24,425 nucleotides of DNA from positions 1 through 24,425 of the forward strand of contig CAMLPZ010000026.1 of NCBI GenBank assembly GCA_946482045.1, in the 5' to 3' direction. The notes under the pieces were generated by a model. That model saw only the letters and a program-made list of their open reading frames with translations, ran no database searches and was not told the DNA's origin. Source of the DNA: an uncultured Asticcacaulis sp. (GTDB taxonomy: Bacteria; Pseudomonadota; Alphaproteobacteria; Caulobacterales; Caulobacteraceae). Position 1 is the stretch's first letter. The number at the start of each line of letters is the position of its first letter. This document shows positions 1 to 8,296 of the stretch, one piece after another. A program made the position numbers and the translations under genes.

Positions 1-1095
1 ATGACACGGTCTCCCCACATGTCGAGCCTGATGAACTCGACCGCACCTTTAAGCGAACTCGACGCTCGGGCGCGCGATATCTTCCGCCATGTGGTCGAAA
101 CCTATCTCGAGACCGGCGAACCCGTAGGCTCGCGCACCCTGTCCAAGGGCGGCGTGCATCTGTCACCTGCGTCGATCCGCAACACCATGCAGGACCTGTC
201 GGCGCTTGGCCTTCTGTCCGCGCCGCACACCTCCGCTGGACGCCTGCCGACCCACCAGGGGCTGCGCCTGTTTGTCGATGGTCTGCTGGAGATTGGCGAC
301 CTTAGCGAAGAGGCCAAGCGCGACATCGAAACGCGTTTGACCGCGCGCGGCAATACATTCGACGCAGCCCTGCATCAGGCCGGCAACCTGCTGTCTGGCC
401 TGGCTGGCGGCGCGGGGCTCGTCATGACCCCGGTTTTCGAAGCCGGCGTCAAGCACGTCGAATTCATCTCGTTAAGTCCCGAACAGGCCCTGGCCGTGCT
501 GGTATATGACGACGGACGGGTGGAAAACCGCCTGATGCCGCTGCAGGGCGGCATGACGCCGTCGGTGCTGCAGCAGGCGTCGAACTATCTCAATACCCGC
601 CTGAAGGGCCGGACTTTAGCCGAAGCGCGCATGGCGCTGAAGACCGAGCTTGAACAGGAACGCCAGATGCTGGATGAGGCGGCGGCGACCCTGATCGAGG
701 CCGGACTGGCCGTCTGGTCGGGTGGCGACAAGGAGAAGCGCTCGCTGATCGTACGGGGCCGCGCCAATCTGCTCGACGGCGCCGAAACCCAGGAAGACCT
801 GGAGCGCGTCCGATCTTTGTTCGACGATCTGGAGCAGAAGGAAGAGCTGATCGACCTGCTCGACGACGTCCGCGAGGCGCAAGGGGTGAGAATTTTCATC
901 GGCGCCGAGTCGAAACTGTTTTCTTTATCGGGCTCGGCTGTTATTGCAGCGCCCTACATGATGAGCGACGGTCGTGGCAACGGACCCAAGGTGGTCGGCG
1001 CTATCGGCATCATCGGCCCGGCCCGGTTGAATTATGCGCGCATCATCCCACTTGTGGACTACACAGCCAAGATTCTGGGCCGCCTGCTCGATTAA
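1..1095 (+). CDS. hrcA: Heat-inducible transcription repressor HrcA
   Basis: HrcA represses groESL (and sometimes dnaK) operons by binding CIRCE operators, and is kept active by GroEL. The protein has the family N-terminal winged helix, with a [12 protein letters not shown] start and [13 protein letters not shown], then an [18 protein letters not shown] recognition segment and the [16 protein letters not shown] motif. The GAF-like middle and the C-terminal [18 protein letters not shown] motif are also present. At 364 aa it is slightly longer than usual because three in-frame ATGs (positions 1, 19, 31) precede the conserved part. The upstream sequence lies outside the window, so the start cannot be chosen; 19 and 31 lack a strong ribosome site. 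grpE follows after 30 nt, the usual hrcA-grpE operon. No CIRCE element is visible in the window, so its targets lie elsewhere. Confidence 0.96.
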   Translation: MTRSPHMSSLMNSTAPLSELDARARDIFRHVVETYLETGEPVGSRTLSKGGVHLSPASIRNTMQDLSALGLLSAPHTSAGRLPTHQGLRLFVDGLLEIGDLSEEAKRDIETRLTARGNTFDAALHQAGNLLSGLAGGAGLVMTPVFEAGVKHVEFISLSPEQALAVLVYDDGRVENRLMPLQGGMTPSVLQQASNYLNTRLKGRTLAEARMALKTELEQERQMLDEAAATLIEAGLAVWSGGDKEKRSLIVRGRANLLDGAETQEDLERVRSLFDDLEQKEELIDLLDDVREAQGVRIFIGAESKLFSLSGSAVIAAPYMMSDGRGNGPKVVGAIGIIGPARLNYARIIPLVDYTAKILGRLLD

Positions 1096-1125
1096 GGGCG
1101 GCTAACCTTTGAGGACCTATTCGAT

Positions 1126-1734
1126 ATGAGTGAACAGACGGAAACTCCTGAAACCGGCGACCTGGAACAGGACGGCACGGAGCTTCTCAACAAGGCGCTC
1201 GAAGAGCTGCAGGCGGAGAACGCCGCGCTGAAGGAACAGGCCCTGCGCTACGCCGCCGAGGCCGAGAACACCAAGCGCCGCGCCGAGCGCGAAGCCAATG
1301 ACGCACGGGCCTTTGGCATCCAGCGTTTCGCCACCAGCCTGCTCAACGTCGCCGACGTGCTGCAGCGCGCCCTGGCCTCCGCGCCGCAGGACATTACCGA
1401 CCCGGCCTTCAAGAACTTCGTCGCCGGCATCGATATGACCGAAAAGGAACTGGCCGGCGCGTTCGAAAAGAACGGCGTCAAGAAGATCGCGCCGATGAAG
1501 GGCGACAAGTTCGACCCGAACCTGCACCAGGCCGTGATGGAACAGCCTTCCGACGACGTCCAGGGTGGCTGTGTGATCATGGTCATGCAGGCCGGCTATG
1601 AGCTGTTCGGCCGCGTCATCCGTCCGGCCATGGTCGCGGTTGCTGCCAAGTCCGCAGGCGGCCAGCCTGCCAAGAACGGCTATGACGGCGATGCCGGGGA
1701 AGCCGCGGGCGAGACGGTGAATACGCAGGCTTAA
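1126..1734 (+). CDS. grpE: GrpE nucleotide exchange factor for DnaK
   Basis: GrpE is the cytoplasmic co-chaperone that releases ADP from DnaK and acts as a thermosensor. The 202-aa protein has an acidic N-terminus and then a long helical, coiled-coil segment (about residues 20-65, with LEELQAENAALKEQALR and AEAENTKRRAERE). The C-terminal beta domain carries the GRVIRPAMVAVA signature. A GAGGA ribosome site lies about 10 nt before the ATG. The gene sits 30 nt after hrcA and is very probably cotranscribed with it. It ends 6 nt before a perfect 13-bp hairpin that is a likely terminator. The short tail after the signature (about 25 aa, Gly/Ala-rich) looks dispensable. Confidence 0.96.
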   Translation: MSEQTETPETGDLEQDGTELLNKALEELQAENAALKEQALRYAAEAENTKRRAEREANDARAFGIQRFATSLLNVADVLQRALASAPQDITDPAFKNFVAGIDMTEKELAGAFEKNGVKKIAPMKGDKFDPNLHQAVMEQPSDDVQGGCVIMVMQAGYELFGRVIRPAMVAVAAKSAGGQPAKNGYDGDAGEAAGETVNTQA

Positions 1735-1740
1735 CCTATG

Positions 1741-1769
1741 AGGTGTGGGGGTCCGGGACCCCCACACCT
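1741..1769. terminator. Perfect 13-bp hairpin after grpE, likely bidirectional terminator
   Basis: Bases 1741-1753 pair perfectly with 1757-1769 around a 3-nt loop (GGGGGTCC and GGACCCCC at the core). It lies between grpE (+) and a convergent serine hydrolase (-), so it could end both transcripts. There is no long T-run on the plus strand, so factor-independent termination is not certain. It is also the first half of a two-hairpin element seen again near 19230. Confidence 0.6.
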
Positions 1770-1809
1770 TCTGATATCAAAGATAAAGTCTTGGGGCCGC
1801 AGGCCCCAA
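1741..1809. repeat. Two-hairpin intergenic palindromic element, copy 1
   Basis: Two palindromes lie 21 nt apart: 1741-1769 (13-bp stem) and 1791-1809 (8-bp stem, TTGGGGCC and GGCCCCAA around GCA). A related arrangement occurs at 19230-19339 in the same order and strand. The two second hairpins share the 16-nt word CTTGGGGCCGCAGGCC (1790-1805 and 19320-19335). This suggests a dispersed intergenic repeat family in this genome, which is inference from two copies only. Confidence 0.55.
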
Positions 1810-1821
1810 CAACCCCGTAAC

Positions 1822-3069
1822 TTAGGCCTGCATGCCCTGCTTGAACGCCTCGGACCGCAGCCGTTTGTGCATGCCGGTAAAGGCCGCGGCGCCCGTGCAG
1901 TCGCAGTTGTACAGGATGGCCACACTCAGCTTCTCGCCCGTCAGGCTGCGCAGGTGGCCGGTGAAGCCGTTGACCCGTCCGCCATGGGCGGCGAACGGCG
2001 AATTTTCATAACGGCCGAGGCCGAGGCCGAATCCGTATTCCAGCGGCTCAGGCCCGCCGCGTTCCAGCGCCGGCTTGCCATTCTTCAGCACCGCCGGGGT
2101 CAGCATGGCCTGTACGCTCTCGGGCTTCAGCACCTTTCCGCTTAAGAGGGCGTCATGCCACAGCACTAGGTCCTCGGTCGTCGAGCGAATGGCGCCCGCG
2201 CCGCCGATAAAGCTTGGCGCCAGAGCCTGCGCACGGTCGAAACCATGGGGGGCGCGGAAATTGTTGCGATAGCCGTGGCAGCCTTCGGACACCTGGCAGC
2301 TTGCATCGATCGCCGTTTGCGTCATGCCAGCGCGATCGAACAGATGCTTTTTCGAGAAGGCACCAAGCGACTGCCCCGACAAACGTTCGACCACGATGCC
2401 CAACAATGAGAAGCCGCTGTTGGAATAGGCCCAGCGCGCCCCCGGTTGCGCCCTGTAGAGCGGGCGGCTGGTCGTTTCGATGATACGCAGCAGTTCGTCG
2501 GACGAGAAGTCGCGCATGCGCGCCTCCATCAACTGCTCCTCGGACTTGCCGTTGATATAGTCGCCGAGACCCGCCGTATGGCTCATCATCTGGCGCAAGG
2601 TGATGTCGGCCGCGCGCGGAAAAGCCGGCAGGAAGCGCGACAATGGATCATCGACCGACAGCGCGCCGGCCTCGGCCAGCACCATTATGGCCGCTGCGGT
2701 GAACTGCTTGGAAATCGAGGCGATGCGGAAACCGCTGCGCCCGCTTGCCGGGCTACCGGAGTCAAAATCCGTGACGCCGAAACCCTTGGAATAAAGCAGG
2801 TCGCCGGCGCGCATCACGGATACGCTGACGGCGGGAGAGACCTTCTGATCGACGATTTTCTGCGCAAGGGCATCGACCGACGGCCACTCATGGCGCGGCG
2901 TCAGCACCTTGGGTTTGGACTGCGGTCCGAAGCTGGTGTATTTCCGGCCATTGCTGCCGGTGCTGGTGATCAGGTGGTGGCTGGCGGCGCTGCCGGTCAG
3001 GCCGGCCAGAAGCACACCCACGGCGGCACGCCGCGACAGAGATACTGGCTTTTGGGGTTCGAAACTCAT
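1822..3069 (-). CDS. Exported serine hydrolase, class C beta-lactamase/DD-peptidase-like fold
   Basis: This 415-aa protein belongs to the beta-lactamase-related serine hydrolases (family S12-like; esterases, DD-peptidases, class C enzymes). The catalytic elements are visible: S118-I-S-K121 (SxxK), Y215-S-N217 (YxN) and an HGG motif at about 362-364, replacing the KTG of true beta-lactamases. The N-terminus has twin arginines before a hydrophobic run (LSRRAAVGVLLAGL), which suggests Tat export. Two cysteines (about 258 and 264) sit close together and could form a disulfide. The start is the ATG at 3069 with an AAGG-type site just upstream. It lies 43 nt downstream of glmM on the same strand and may share its transcript, which would fit a cell-wall role, but the substrate cannot be read from sequence. 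HGG rather than KTG argues against calling it a resistance enzyme. Confidence 0.85.
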   Translation of the reverse strand: MSFEPQKPVSLSRRAAVGVLLAGLTGSAASHHLITSTGSNGRKYTSFGPQSKPKVLTPRHEWPSVDALAQKIVDQKVSPAVSVSVMRAGDLLYSKGFGVTDFDSGSPASGRSGFRIASISKQFTAAAIMVLAEAGALSVDDPLSRFLPAFPRAADITLRQMMSHTAGLGDYINGKSEEQLMEARMRDFSSDELLRIIETTSRPLYRAQPGARWAYSNSGFSLLGIVVERLSGQSLGAFSKKHLFDRAGMTQTAIDASCQVSEGCHGYRNNFRAPHGFDRAQALAPSFIGGAGAIRSTTEDLVLWHDALLSGKVLKPESVQAMLTPAVLKNGKPALERGGPEPLEYGFGLGLGRYENSPFAAHGGRVNGFTGHLRSLTGEKLSVAILYNCDCTGAAAFTGMHKRLRSEAFKQGMQA

Positions 3070-3112
3070 ACCCTTGGTCCGTCTACGCTCACCTGACCAC
3101 TATCGCCAGGTT

Positions 3113-4456
3113 TTAGGCTTTCATGGCCTCGGCAATCTGGTTCACAACCGCCTTGACCTGTTTTTCGTCATCGCCTTCGGCCATGACACGGATGAGAGGC
3201 TCGGTACCCGAAGGCCGGACCAGCACACGGCCGGACCCTTTGAGCATCTCTTCGCCCTCCCGTATCGCCTGTTTCACGGCGTCAGTGTCCAGAGGACTTG
3301 CGCCGGTGAAACGGACATTTTTGAGTATCTGCGGAACCGTCTCGAACTGACGGCCCAGCTGGCTCATAGTCTTACCGGATTCGACCAGAACCGCCAATAC
3401 CTGTAAAGCAGCCATAAGGCCATCTCCCGTCGTGGCGTGGTCCATCAATATGACGTGTCCGGACTGTTCGCCACCCAGGTTGAAGCCGCCTTCGCGCATG
3501 CGCTCCATGACGTAACGGTCGCCAACCTTGGTGCGCTCCAATTTCAATTTAATACCGTTAAGAAAGCGTTCAAGTCCGAGATTTGACATGACGGTTGCGA
3601 CAACGCCGCCGCCTTTCAACAGACCCTTCTTAGCCCAGTTGCCGGCGATGATCGCCATGATCTGGTCGCCATCGACGATTTGGCCATTTTCATCACAGAT
3701 CACGACGCGGTCGGCGTCGCCGTCCAGCGCGATGCCGATATCGGCACGCAGTTCCTTGACCTTTTCGGCCATGGCCTGCGGCTGGGTAGATCCGCACTTT
3801 TCATTGATATTCAGCCCGTCCGGCGACACGCCCAGCGAGAAGATTTCCGCGCCCAGTTCATAGAGCGCCAGCGGCGCCACCTTGTAGGCCGCGCCGTTGG
3901 CGCAATCGAGCACGATGCGCAGCCCGTTGAGCGTCAGGGTGCGCGGGAAGCTGGCCTTGGCGATTTCGATATAGCGCGCCTGAGCGTCATCCAAACGCTG
4001 GACGCGGCCCAGCTTGTGCGCTTCGGCGACGCCTTCCAGGATGTTGCCGTCCATGCGCGCTTCGATGGCCAGCTCAACCTCGTCCGATAGTTTGTAGCCA
4101 TCGGGGCCGAATAATTTAATCCCATTGTCGGCGAACGGATTGTGCGAGGCCGAGATCATGACGCCGAGGTCGGCGCGCATCGATCGCGTCATCATGGCGA
4201 CGCCCGGCGTCGGCAGCGGCCCGAACAGGCGCACATCCATGCCAACGCTTGTGAACCCTGCGACCAGAGCCGGTTCGATCATATAGCCCGACAGGCGCGT
4301 ATCCTTGCCGATGACGACCAGGTGGCGGCGATCCGTCTCGGACATGAACATCTTGCCGGCGGCCATGCCGACGCGATAGGCGACTTCGGCTGTCATTGGG
4401 AAGGCGTTGGCGCGGCCTCGGATGCCATCGGTGCCAAAATACTTTCGCTGGCTCAT
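3113..4456 (-). CDS. glmM: Phosphoglucosamine mutase GlmM
   Basis: GlmM interconverts glucosamine-6-phosphate and glucosamine-1-phosphate, the second step to UDP-GlcNAc. Visible features are the N-terminal [11 protein letters not shown] motif, the active-site phosphoserine loop ISASHNP (S104), the metal-binding DGDADR (D245, D247, D249) and the C-terminal [10 protein letters not shown] phosphate-binding loop. From the ATG at 4456 the protein is 447 aa, typical for the family. An in-frame GTG two codons upstream (4462) is possible, but MSQRKYFG matches the usual family N-terminus. A TTGACA sequence sits at 4467-4472 on the minus strand, too close to the start for a normal leader unless the transcript is very short. 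The gene is divergent from glmS across 252 nt, so consecutive pathway enzymes flank one control region. Confidence 0.97.
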   Translation of the reverse strand: MSQRKYFGTDGIRGRANAFPMTAEVAYRVGMAAGKMFMSETDRRHLVVIGKDTRLSGYMIEPALVAGFTSVGMDVRLFGPLPTPGVAMMTRSMRADLGVMISASHNPFADNGIKLFGPDGYKLSDEVELAIEARMDGNILEGVAEAHKLGRVQRLDDAQARYIEIAKASFPRTLTLNGLRIVLDCANGAAYKVAPLALYELGAEIFSLGVSPDGLNINEKCGSTQPQAMAEKVKELRADIGIALDGDADRVVICDENGQIVDGDQIMAIIAGNWAKKGLLKGGGVVATVMSNLGLERFLNGIKLKLERTKVGDRYVMERMREGGFNLGGEQSGHVILMDHATTGDGLMAALQVLAVLVESGKTMSQLGRQFETVPQILKNVRFTGASPLDTDAVKQAIREGEEMLKGSGRVLVRPSGTEPLIRVMAEGDDEKQVKAVVNQIAEAMKA

Positions 4457-4708
4457 TCGCACTCTGTGTCAAGTAATTGGTATTATCGGTTTCGATGCGA
4501 AAACCGTGCCGGAGGTTTATAAACCCGTACCCCGCCCCCGCCACTCACATCTTCGTTCCCAATGTTACGGCGCAAGTCTTAACAACCGATTTTCCATAAG
4601 GTTTTAAGCTTTGCCGTGTAATTTTTTGTCACGGCAATTTACGCCTCCCTCACGGCTTCTCTGATATGGAGGACGCGTATTTTCTAAAGACTGCGGGAAC
4701 AAGACCAT
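4457..4708. promoter_or_regulatory. Divergent glmM/glmS control region
   Basis: This 252-nt region must hold the promoters of both glm genes. Its glmS-proximal half is AT-rich compared with the surroundings and carries an inverted repeat at 4611-4637 plus a further half-site at 4651-4656. I see no glmS ribozyme core, which is not expected in Proteobacteria, and no clear matching -35/-10 pair for either gene. Confidence 0.5.
4611..4637. promoter_or_regulatory. Inverted repeat upstream of glmS, candidate operator
   Basis: TTGCCGTG (4611-4618) and CACGGCAA (4630-4637) form a perfect 8-bp inverted repeat around an 11-nt AT-rich spacer. CACGGC recurs at 4651-4656, exactly 21 nt after its counterpart at 4630, about two helical turns. 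This spacing suits a dimeric DNA-binding protein better than a terminator, since no T-run follows. It lies 72 nt before the glmS start. The binding protein is unknown. Confidence 0.45.
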
Positions 4709-6550
4709 ATGTGCGGCATTATCGGCATCATCGGCAATTCGGACGTCGCCCCTCGTCTTCTGGAATCGTTACGGCGCCTCGAATACCGTGGCTACGATTC
4801 GGCCGGTATCGCGGTCCAGACCGAAAACGGGCCCGAACGCCGCCGCGCCGAAGGCAAGATCCGCAACCTCGAAGCCGTTATCGATAAAGAACCCGTGGCC
4901 GGCAATGTCGGCATCGGCCATACGCGCTGGGCGACTCACGGAGCGCCAAGCGTCCGCAATGCCCACCCACATAGCGCCGGCCGCGTCACCGTCGTCCACA
5001 ACGGCATTATCGAAAATTTCGCGGAGCTGAAAAGCGAACTCAAGGCCAAGGGCCATGAATTTTCGTCCGACACCGATACCGAAGTCATCGCCCACCTCCT
5101 CGATCAGGCGCTGAATAGCGGCGCGACCCCAAAGGATGCCTTCAAGAGCGTGCTAGATCGCCTGCACGGCGCCTACGCCCTGGCCATCCTGATCAAAGGT
5201 GAAGCCGAGCTGCTGCTCGGTGCGCGGCGTGGCTCGCCGCTGGTCGTTGGCTGGGGCGAAGATGGCGAGATGTTTTTAGGCAGCGACGCCCTGGCGGTCG
5301 GACCGTTCACCCAGCGCGTCACCTATCTCGAAGAAGGCGACTGGGCCATCGTCACGCGCGGCGGGGCGCAGGTTTTCGACGCCAAGGGGTCTTTGGTCAA
5401 CCGCCCGCTGACCCATGTGTCGGCCTCCGCCGCCCTGGTCGAAAAAGGCGCTTATCGCCACTTCATGGAAAAGGAAGTCCACGAACAGCCGGAAAGCTGC
5501 CAAAGGACCCTGTCAGCCTATCTCGATCCGGTGGCCGCCCGCGTGCGTGACGACATCAAGGCCGCTGTCGATTTCGGTGACATCGCGCGCATCCAGATCA
5601 TCGCCTGCGGCACGGCCTACTATGCCGGGTCGATCGCGCGCTACGCCTTCGAAAAGCTGGCCGGACTGCCGGTCGATGTCGAGGTCGCCTCGGAATTCCG
5701 CTACCGCAGCCCGGCGGTGACACCTGGCACGCTGGCGATTGCCGTATCGCAGTCGGGCGAAACCGCCGACACACTGGCCGCACTGCGCTGGTGTCAGTCG
5801 CAAGGGTTGAAGACGGCGGCTTTGGTCAATGTCCACTCCTCGACCATGGCACGCGAAGCCGACATCCTGTGGCCGACCCACGCCGGCCCGGAAATCGGCG
5901 TCGCCTCGACCAAGGCCTTTACCTCGCAGCTGTCGGCGCTCCTTGCACTATGCATTGCCGCCGCCCGTCAACGCGGCAAGATCACGACGCACGACGAGGC
6001 GCATCTCGTCCGCACGCTCCTGGAGGCGCCGGGCCTGATCGCCGAGGCGCTGAAGATGGACGCCGAGATCACGCGTATGACCTATGACCTGTCGAAGGCG
6101 CGCGACGTCATCTACTTGGGCCGTGGCGCCATGTACCCGCTGGCGCTGGAAGGCGCGCTGAAGCTGAAGGAAATCAGCTATATCCACGCCGAAGGCTATG
6201 CCGCTGGCGAACTGAAGCATGGTCCCATCGCCCTGATCGACGAAAACACGCCGGTCGTCGTCATCGCGCCCGACGATGAGTTGTTCGAGAAAACCGCATC
6301 GAACGTCCAGGAAGTCGCGGCACGCGGCGGTCGCGTCGTCATGATCACCGATGTACCTGAAAAGGTCCCGGCGCTATCCGGCGATGCTGCCAAGACGTTG
6401 AAGGTTATCCGCAATCCGGCCTGCGATCCATTTATCGCGCCCTTGGTCTATTCGGTGCCGATTCAGCTTCTGGCCTACCACACGGCGGTTCATAAAGGCA
6501 CGGATGTCGACCAACCTCGCAACTTGGCCAAATCGGTGACTGTGGAGTAG
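4709..6550 (+). CDS. glmS: Glutamine-fructose-6-phosphate aminotransferase (isomerizing) GlmS
   Basis: GlmS makes glucosamine-6-phosphate from fructose-6-phosphate and glutamine, the entry step to amino-sugar synthesis. The 613-aa protein begins MCGIIGIIG, so Cys2 becomes the N-terminal nucleophile of the class II glutaminase domain. This domain also shows LEYRGYDSAG, GHTRWATHG and HNGIIENF. Two SIS isomerase domains follow, with ACGTAYYAG, SQSGETADT and ASTKAFTSQ in the first and YLGRGAMYPLALEGALKLKE, split over two motifs, in the second. The C-terminus ends in the family's DQPRNLAKSVTVE. Length is normal. A weak GGGAA-type ribosome site precedes the ATG. It converges with the next minus-strand gene with no bases between the stop codons. 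Confidence 0.98.
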   Translation: MCGIIGIIGNSDVAPRLLESLRRLEYRGYDSAGIAVQTENGPERRRAEGKIRNLEAVIDKEPVAGNVGIGHTRWATHGAPSVRNAHPHSAGRVTVVHNGIIENFAELKSELKAKGHEFSSDTDTEVIAHLLDQALNSGATPKDAFKSVLDRLHGAYALAILIKGEAELLLGARRGSPLVVGWGEDGEMFLGSDALAVGPFTQRVTYLEEGDWAIVTRGGAQVFDAKGSLVNRPLTHVSASAALVEKGAYRHFMEKEVHEQPESCQRTLSAYLDPVAARVRDDIKAAVDFGDIARIQIIACGTAYYAGSIARYAFEKLAGLPVDVEVASEFRYRSPAVTPGTLAIAVSQSGETADTLAALRWCQSQGLKTAALVNVHSSTMAREADILWPTHAGPEIGVASTKAFTSQLSALLALCIAAARQRGKITTHDEAHLVRTLLEAPGLIAEALKMDAEITRMTYDLSKARDVIYLGRGAMYPLALEGALKLKEISYIHAEGYAAGELKHGPIALIDENTPVVVIAPDDELFEKTASNVQEVAARGGRVVMITDVPEKVPALSGDAAKTLKVIRNPACDPFIAPLVYSVPIQLLAYHTAVHKGTDVDQPRNLAKSVTVE

Positions 6551-7717
6551 CTACTCCTCCATGTCCCGCAACCGATCGGGCCGCTGCAGGATAGGCTTGG
6601 TCGGATCAAGGACGATCAGCTCTGCGCCACTTGCCTTGAAAATCTCCGTCAGCCTGTCCGTGTATGTAGCCGGCAGGGCGACGTACACCCTGACCTCTTT
6701 CAGTGACCCCTTGGCCGCCTTGCCCATGATCGCCTCAAGGCGCGTAAGCAGGTGTTCGGGCGGGGACAGGGTCGCGATCATGATCACATCGCGAGGATAG
6801 TCTTCCTGCAGGAGGGCTTGTCTCAACCAGCCTTCCGAGGGCGCATAATTATCGGCATCCGGCGATCGCAGTACATTCGTAGATGGCGAACGCTCAGGCC
6901 AGTCCTTGTCGATGCGGTTAAAGGCTTCCCTGAGATAGCCGTGCCACCCCCGCTCGCTCGCCGGATCTGGCGCCAGCAACGGAGCCTTGAAGGCTTCAAG
7001 CCGCCGCTTTTCCGCCTCCGCTTTGGACGCAGCAGCCGCCCGGGCCTTGTCCTGCGCGTCTGTCCATGCAGCAGAGGTATTTTCCACGACCGAACCGTCA
7101 CTGAGTCGAATGCGCTGATCGACATAGGCGCGGACGCTCGGCCTTGCTTCCTCATCCGGGACATTCAAGTGAATGATGAGGTCTTCACCATCCGAGGAAA
7201 AACCCGCCCCTTCCGACCAATCGATTGAGCTTACCGAGCGCGGCAGAGCCTCAACGTAAAAGTCAGGCACCATGTCACGCAGAGCCAGGATCTTTATTAG
7301 ACGGCCATCGGCGGCGTAGATAACAACGGTATTCTCGCTAGTGCCGACAGCATGCCAGTCGTCGAACGTCACGACATATTTGCCGCCTGGCGAGATCAGG
7401 GCTGCAACGGGCGCGACTTCGTTGACAAGCGGCCTTTCCCAGACGACCTCCCACGCCCGCCGGACATTCCGGCGTTCCAGTATGCCGCGCGCCGGAGGCC
7501 GGTCCGTGGGCTCGGCACCCTCACCCTTAGCAACCTTCTCTTCGAAATATTCCAGCTGACTTGAAAGCTTGCTCGGAATGACCCGGAACCGCAGGGTCTT
7601 GTCAGCGCTTTGGTAGGTCTGCGGTGTCGGCAGCGCCCAACTATCCGCATAGACAGGTTGCGAAACCAGGACAGACGCCAGCAGGGTTGCCGCGCATACT
7701 CCCTTCAGAATGTTCAT
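6551..7717 (-). CDS. Secreted protein of unknown function
   Basis: I do not recognise this family. The best start is the ATG at 7717, giving 388 aa. It is preceded by a purine-rich GGGGGAAGA site, and everything upstream in the frame is antisense translation of the neighbouring gene. The N-terminus is a clear Sec signal peptide (MNILKGVCAATLLASVLV, likely cleaved after VYA). Residues about 100-150 contain ISPGGKYVVTFDDWHAVG and VVIYAADGRLIK, reminiscent of a beta-propeller or WD-like blade. Residues about 225-260 are an Ala/Lys/Glu-rich helix. The C-terminal quarter (LKEVRVYVALPATYTDRLTE, GAELIVLDPTKPILQ) looks like an alpha/beta segment. It is probably periplasmic and cotranscribed with the methyltransferase-like gene 23 nt upstream. 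Its stop codon abuts that of glmS. Confidence 0.75.
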   Translation of the reverse strand: MNILKGVCAATLLASVLVSQPVYADSWALPTPQTYQSADKTLRFRVIPSKLSSQLEYFEEKVAKGEGAEPTDRPPARGILERRNVRRAWEVVWERPLVNEVAPVAALISPGGKYVVTFDDWHAVGTSENTVVIYAADGRLIKILALRDMVPDFYVEALPRSVSSIDWSEGAGFSSDGEDLIIHLNVPDEEARPSVRAYVDQRIRLSDGSVVENTSAAWTDAQDKARAAAASKAEAEKRRLEAFKAPLLAPDPASERGWHGYLREAFNRIDKDWPERSPSTNVLRSPDADNYAPSEGWLRQALLQEDYPRDVIMIATLSPPEHLLTRLEAIMGKAAKGSLKEVRVYVALPATYTDRLTEIFKASGAELIVLDPTKPILQRPDRLRDMEE

Positions 7718-7740
7718 TCTTCCCCCATGGTGCCGTCCAG

Positions 7741-8196
7741 CTACACCCAGCGCCTGACAGTACGGCAATAGTCGCCATACGCTTCGCCGAACACCCGCTG
7801 CATTGCCTGTTCCTCGAAACGGATATACCAGCGGTCGGCGATAACGACAAACACCACCGCCAGGATCAACGGGATCAGTGCGCCCGTACCGATCGCTATG
7901 CCGGCCAGAAACAGCGCGAAGCCGAGATACATCGGGTTGCGACTCATCCTGAACATGCCATCGGTGACCAATACGTCCGGGTCTTTGAACGGCTTGAGGT
8001 TGGTATGGACATGGCGGAACTGGCTGGCCGCGGACAGGGTGATGTAAAGGCCGCCGAAAATGCCCAGCAGGCCGATATTGACCCAAGGTGGACCGAACAA
8101 GACGACGCCCGGAAACCAGACCCGGCTGGCGATCATGGCAACGGCGAGTATGCCAACAAGTACAGGCGGCAGCAGTTTCATATCAGTGAATCTCAT
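7741..8196 (-). CDS. Isoprenylcysteine carboxyl methyltransferase-like (ICMT/PEMT) membrane protein
   Basis: This 151-aa integral membrane protein has four hydrophobic segments (about residues 9-27, 36-55, 89-107, 108-125) and the hallmark SAM-binding pattern of the ICMT/PEMT superfamily. That pattern is RMSRNPMYLG after a short hinge, then RFEEQAMQRVFGEAYGDYCRTVRRW at the C-terminus, given here only as landmarks. Family members methylate lipids or small hydrophobic substrates; the bacterial substrates are mostly unknown. The ATG at 8196 is used here. The ATG at 8181 (MKLLPPV) is equally good, since a GAGAT lies about 8 nt before it. It is divergent from the SRPBCC gene, and a 14-nt perfect palindrome lies 16 nt upstream of its start. 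Confidence 0.8.
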   Translation of the reverse strand: MRFTDMKLLPPVLVGILAVAMIASRVWFPGVVLFGPPWVNIGLLGIFGGLYITLSAASQFRHVHTNLKPFKDPDVLVTDGMFRMSRNPMYLGFALFLAGIAIGTGALIPLILAVVFVVIADRWYIRFEEQAMQRVFGEAYGDYCRTVRRWV

Positions 8197-8211
8197 TGGC
8201 GAACAATCGCT

Positions 8212-8225
8212 ACAGCATATGCTGT
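8212..8225. promoter_or_regulatory. 14-nt perfect palindrome upstream of the methyltransferase-like gene
   Basis: ACAGCATATGCTGT is a perfect palindrome in the 117-nt divergent promoter region, 16 nt before the start at 8196. It differs in sequence from the two ArsR-type palindromes that follow at 8256 and 8297, so if functional it would be read by another protein. A palindrome of this length can also occur by chance. Confidence 0.3.
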
Positions 8226-8255
8226 CCGCCTACCATTTCATAGATACGCATTTTA

Positions 8256-8271
8256 GCAACTTTTTAGTTGC
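8256..8271. promoter_or_regulatory. Candidate ArsR operator, distal site
   Basis: GCAACT-TTTT-AGTTGC is a 16-nt interrupted palindrome 42 nt upstream of the SRPBCC start. It has the same form (GCAAC, pyrimidine, 4 nt, purine, GTTGC) as a second site at 8297-8312. Centres are 41 nt apart, close to four helical turns. ArsR-family dimers bind palindromes of this general kind, and the regulator encoded in the same operon is the obvious candidate. Confidence 0.6.
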
Positions 8272-8296
8272 CAATAGTGCCGTCGCGGCGCATCAT

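Noticed and set aside
1..1095. CIRCE operator expected with hrcA
   Set aside because: No TTAGCACTC-N9-GAGTGCTAA-like sequence was seen in the window; the hrcA upstream region lies outside it.
1738..2145. Plus-strand ORF running through the palindromes after grpE
   Set aside because: It is made of the repeat element plus antisense of the serine hydrolase; no ribosome site supports it.
1822..3069. Antibiotic-resistance beta-lactamase
   Set aside because: SxxK and YxN are shared by many S12-like esterases and peptidases; the KTG motif is replaced by HGG, so resistance is not supported.
4457..4708. glmS ribozyme or riboswitch in the glmS leader
   Set aside because: No ribozyme core is visible, and the class is typical of Firmicutes rather than Proteobacteria.
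6551..8086. 511-aa version of the secreted protein starting at 8086
   Set aside because: Its first 123 residues are out-of-frame translation of the methyltransferase-like gene; the ATG at 7717 has a signal peptide and a ribosome site.
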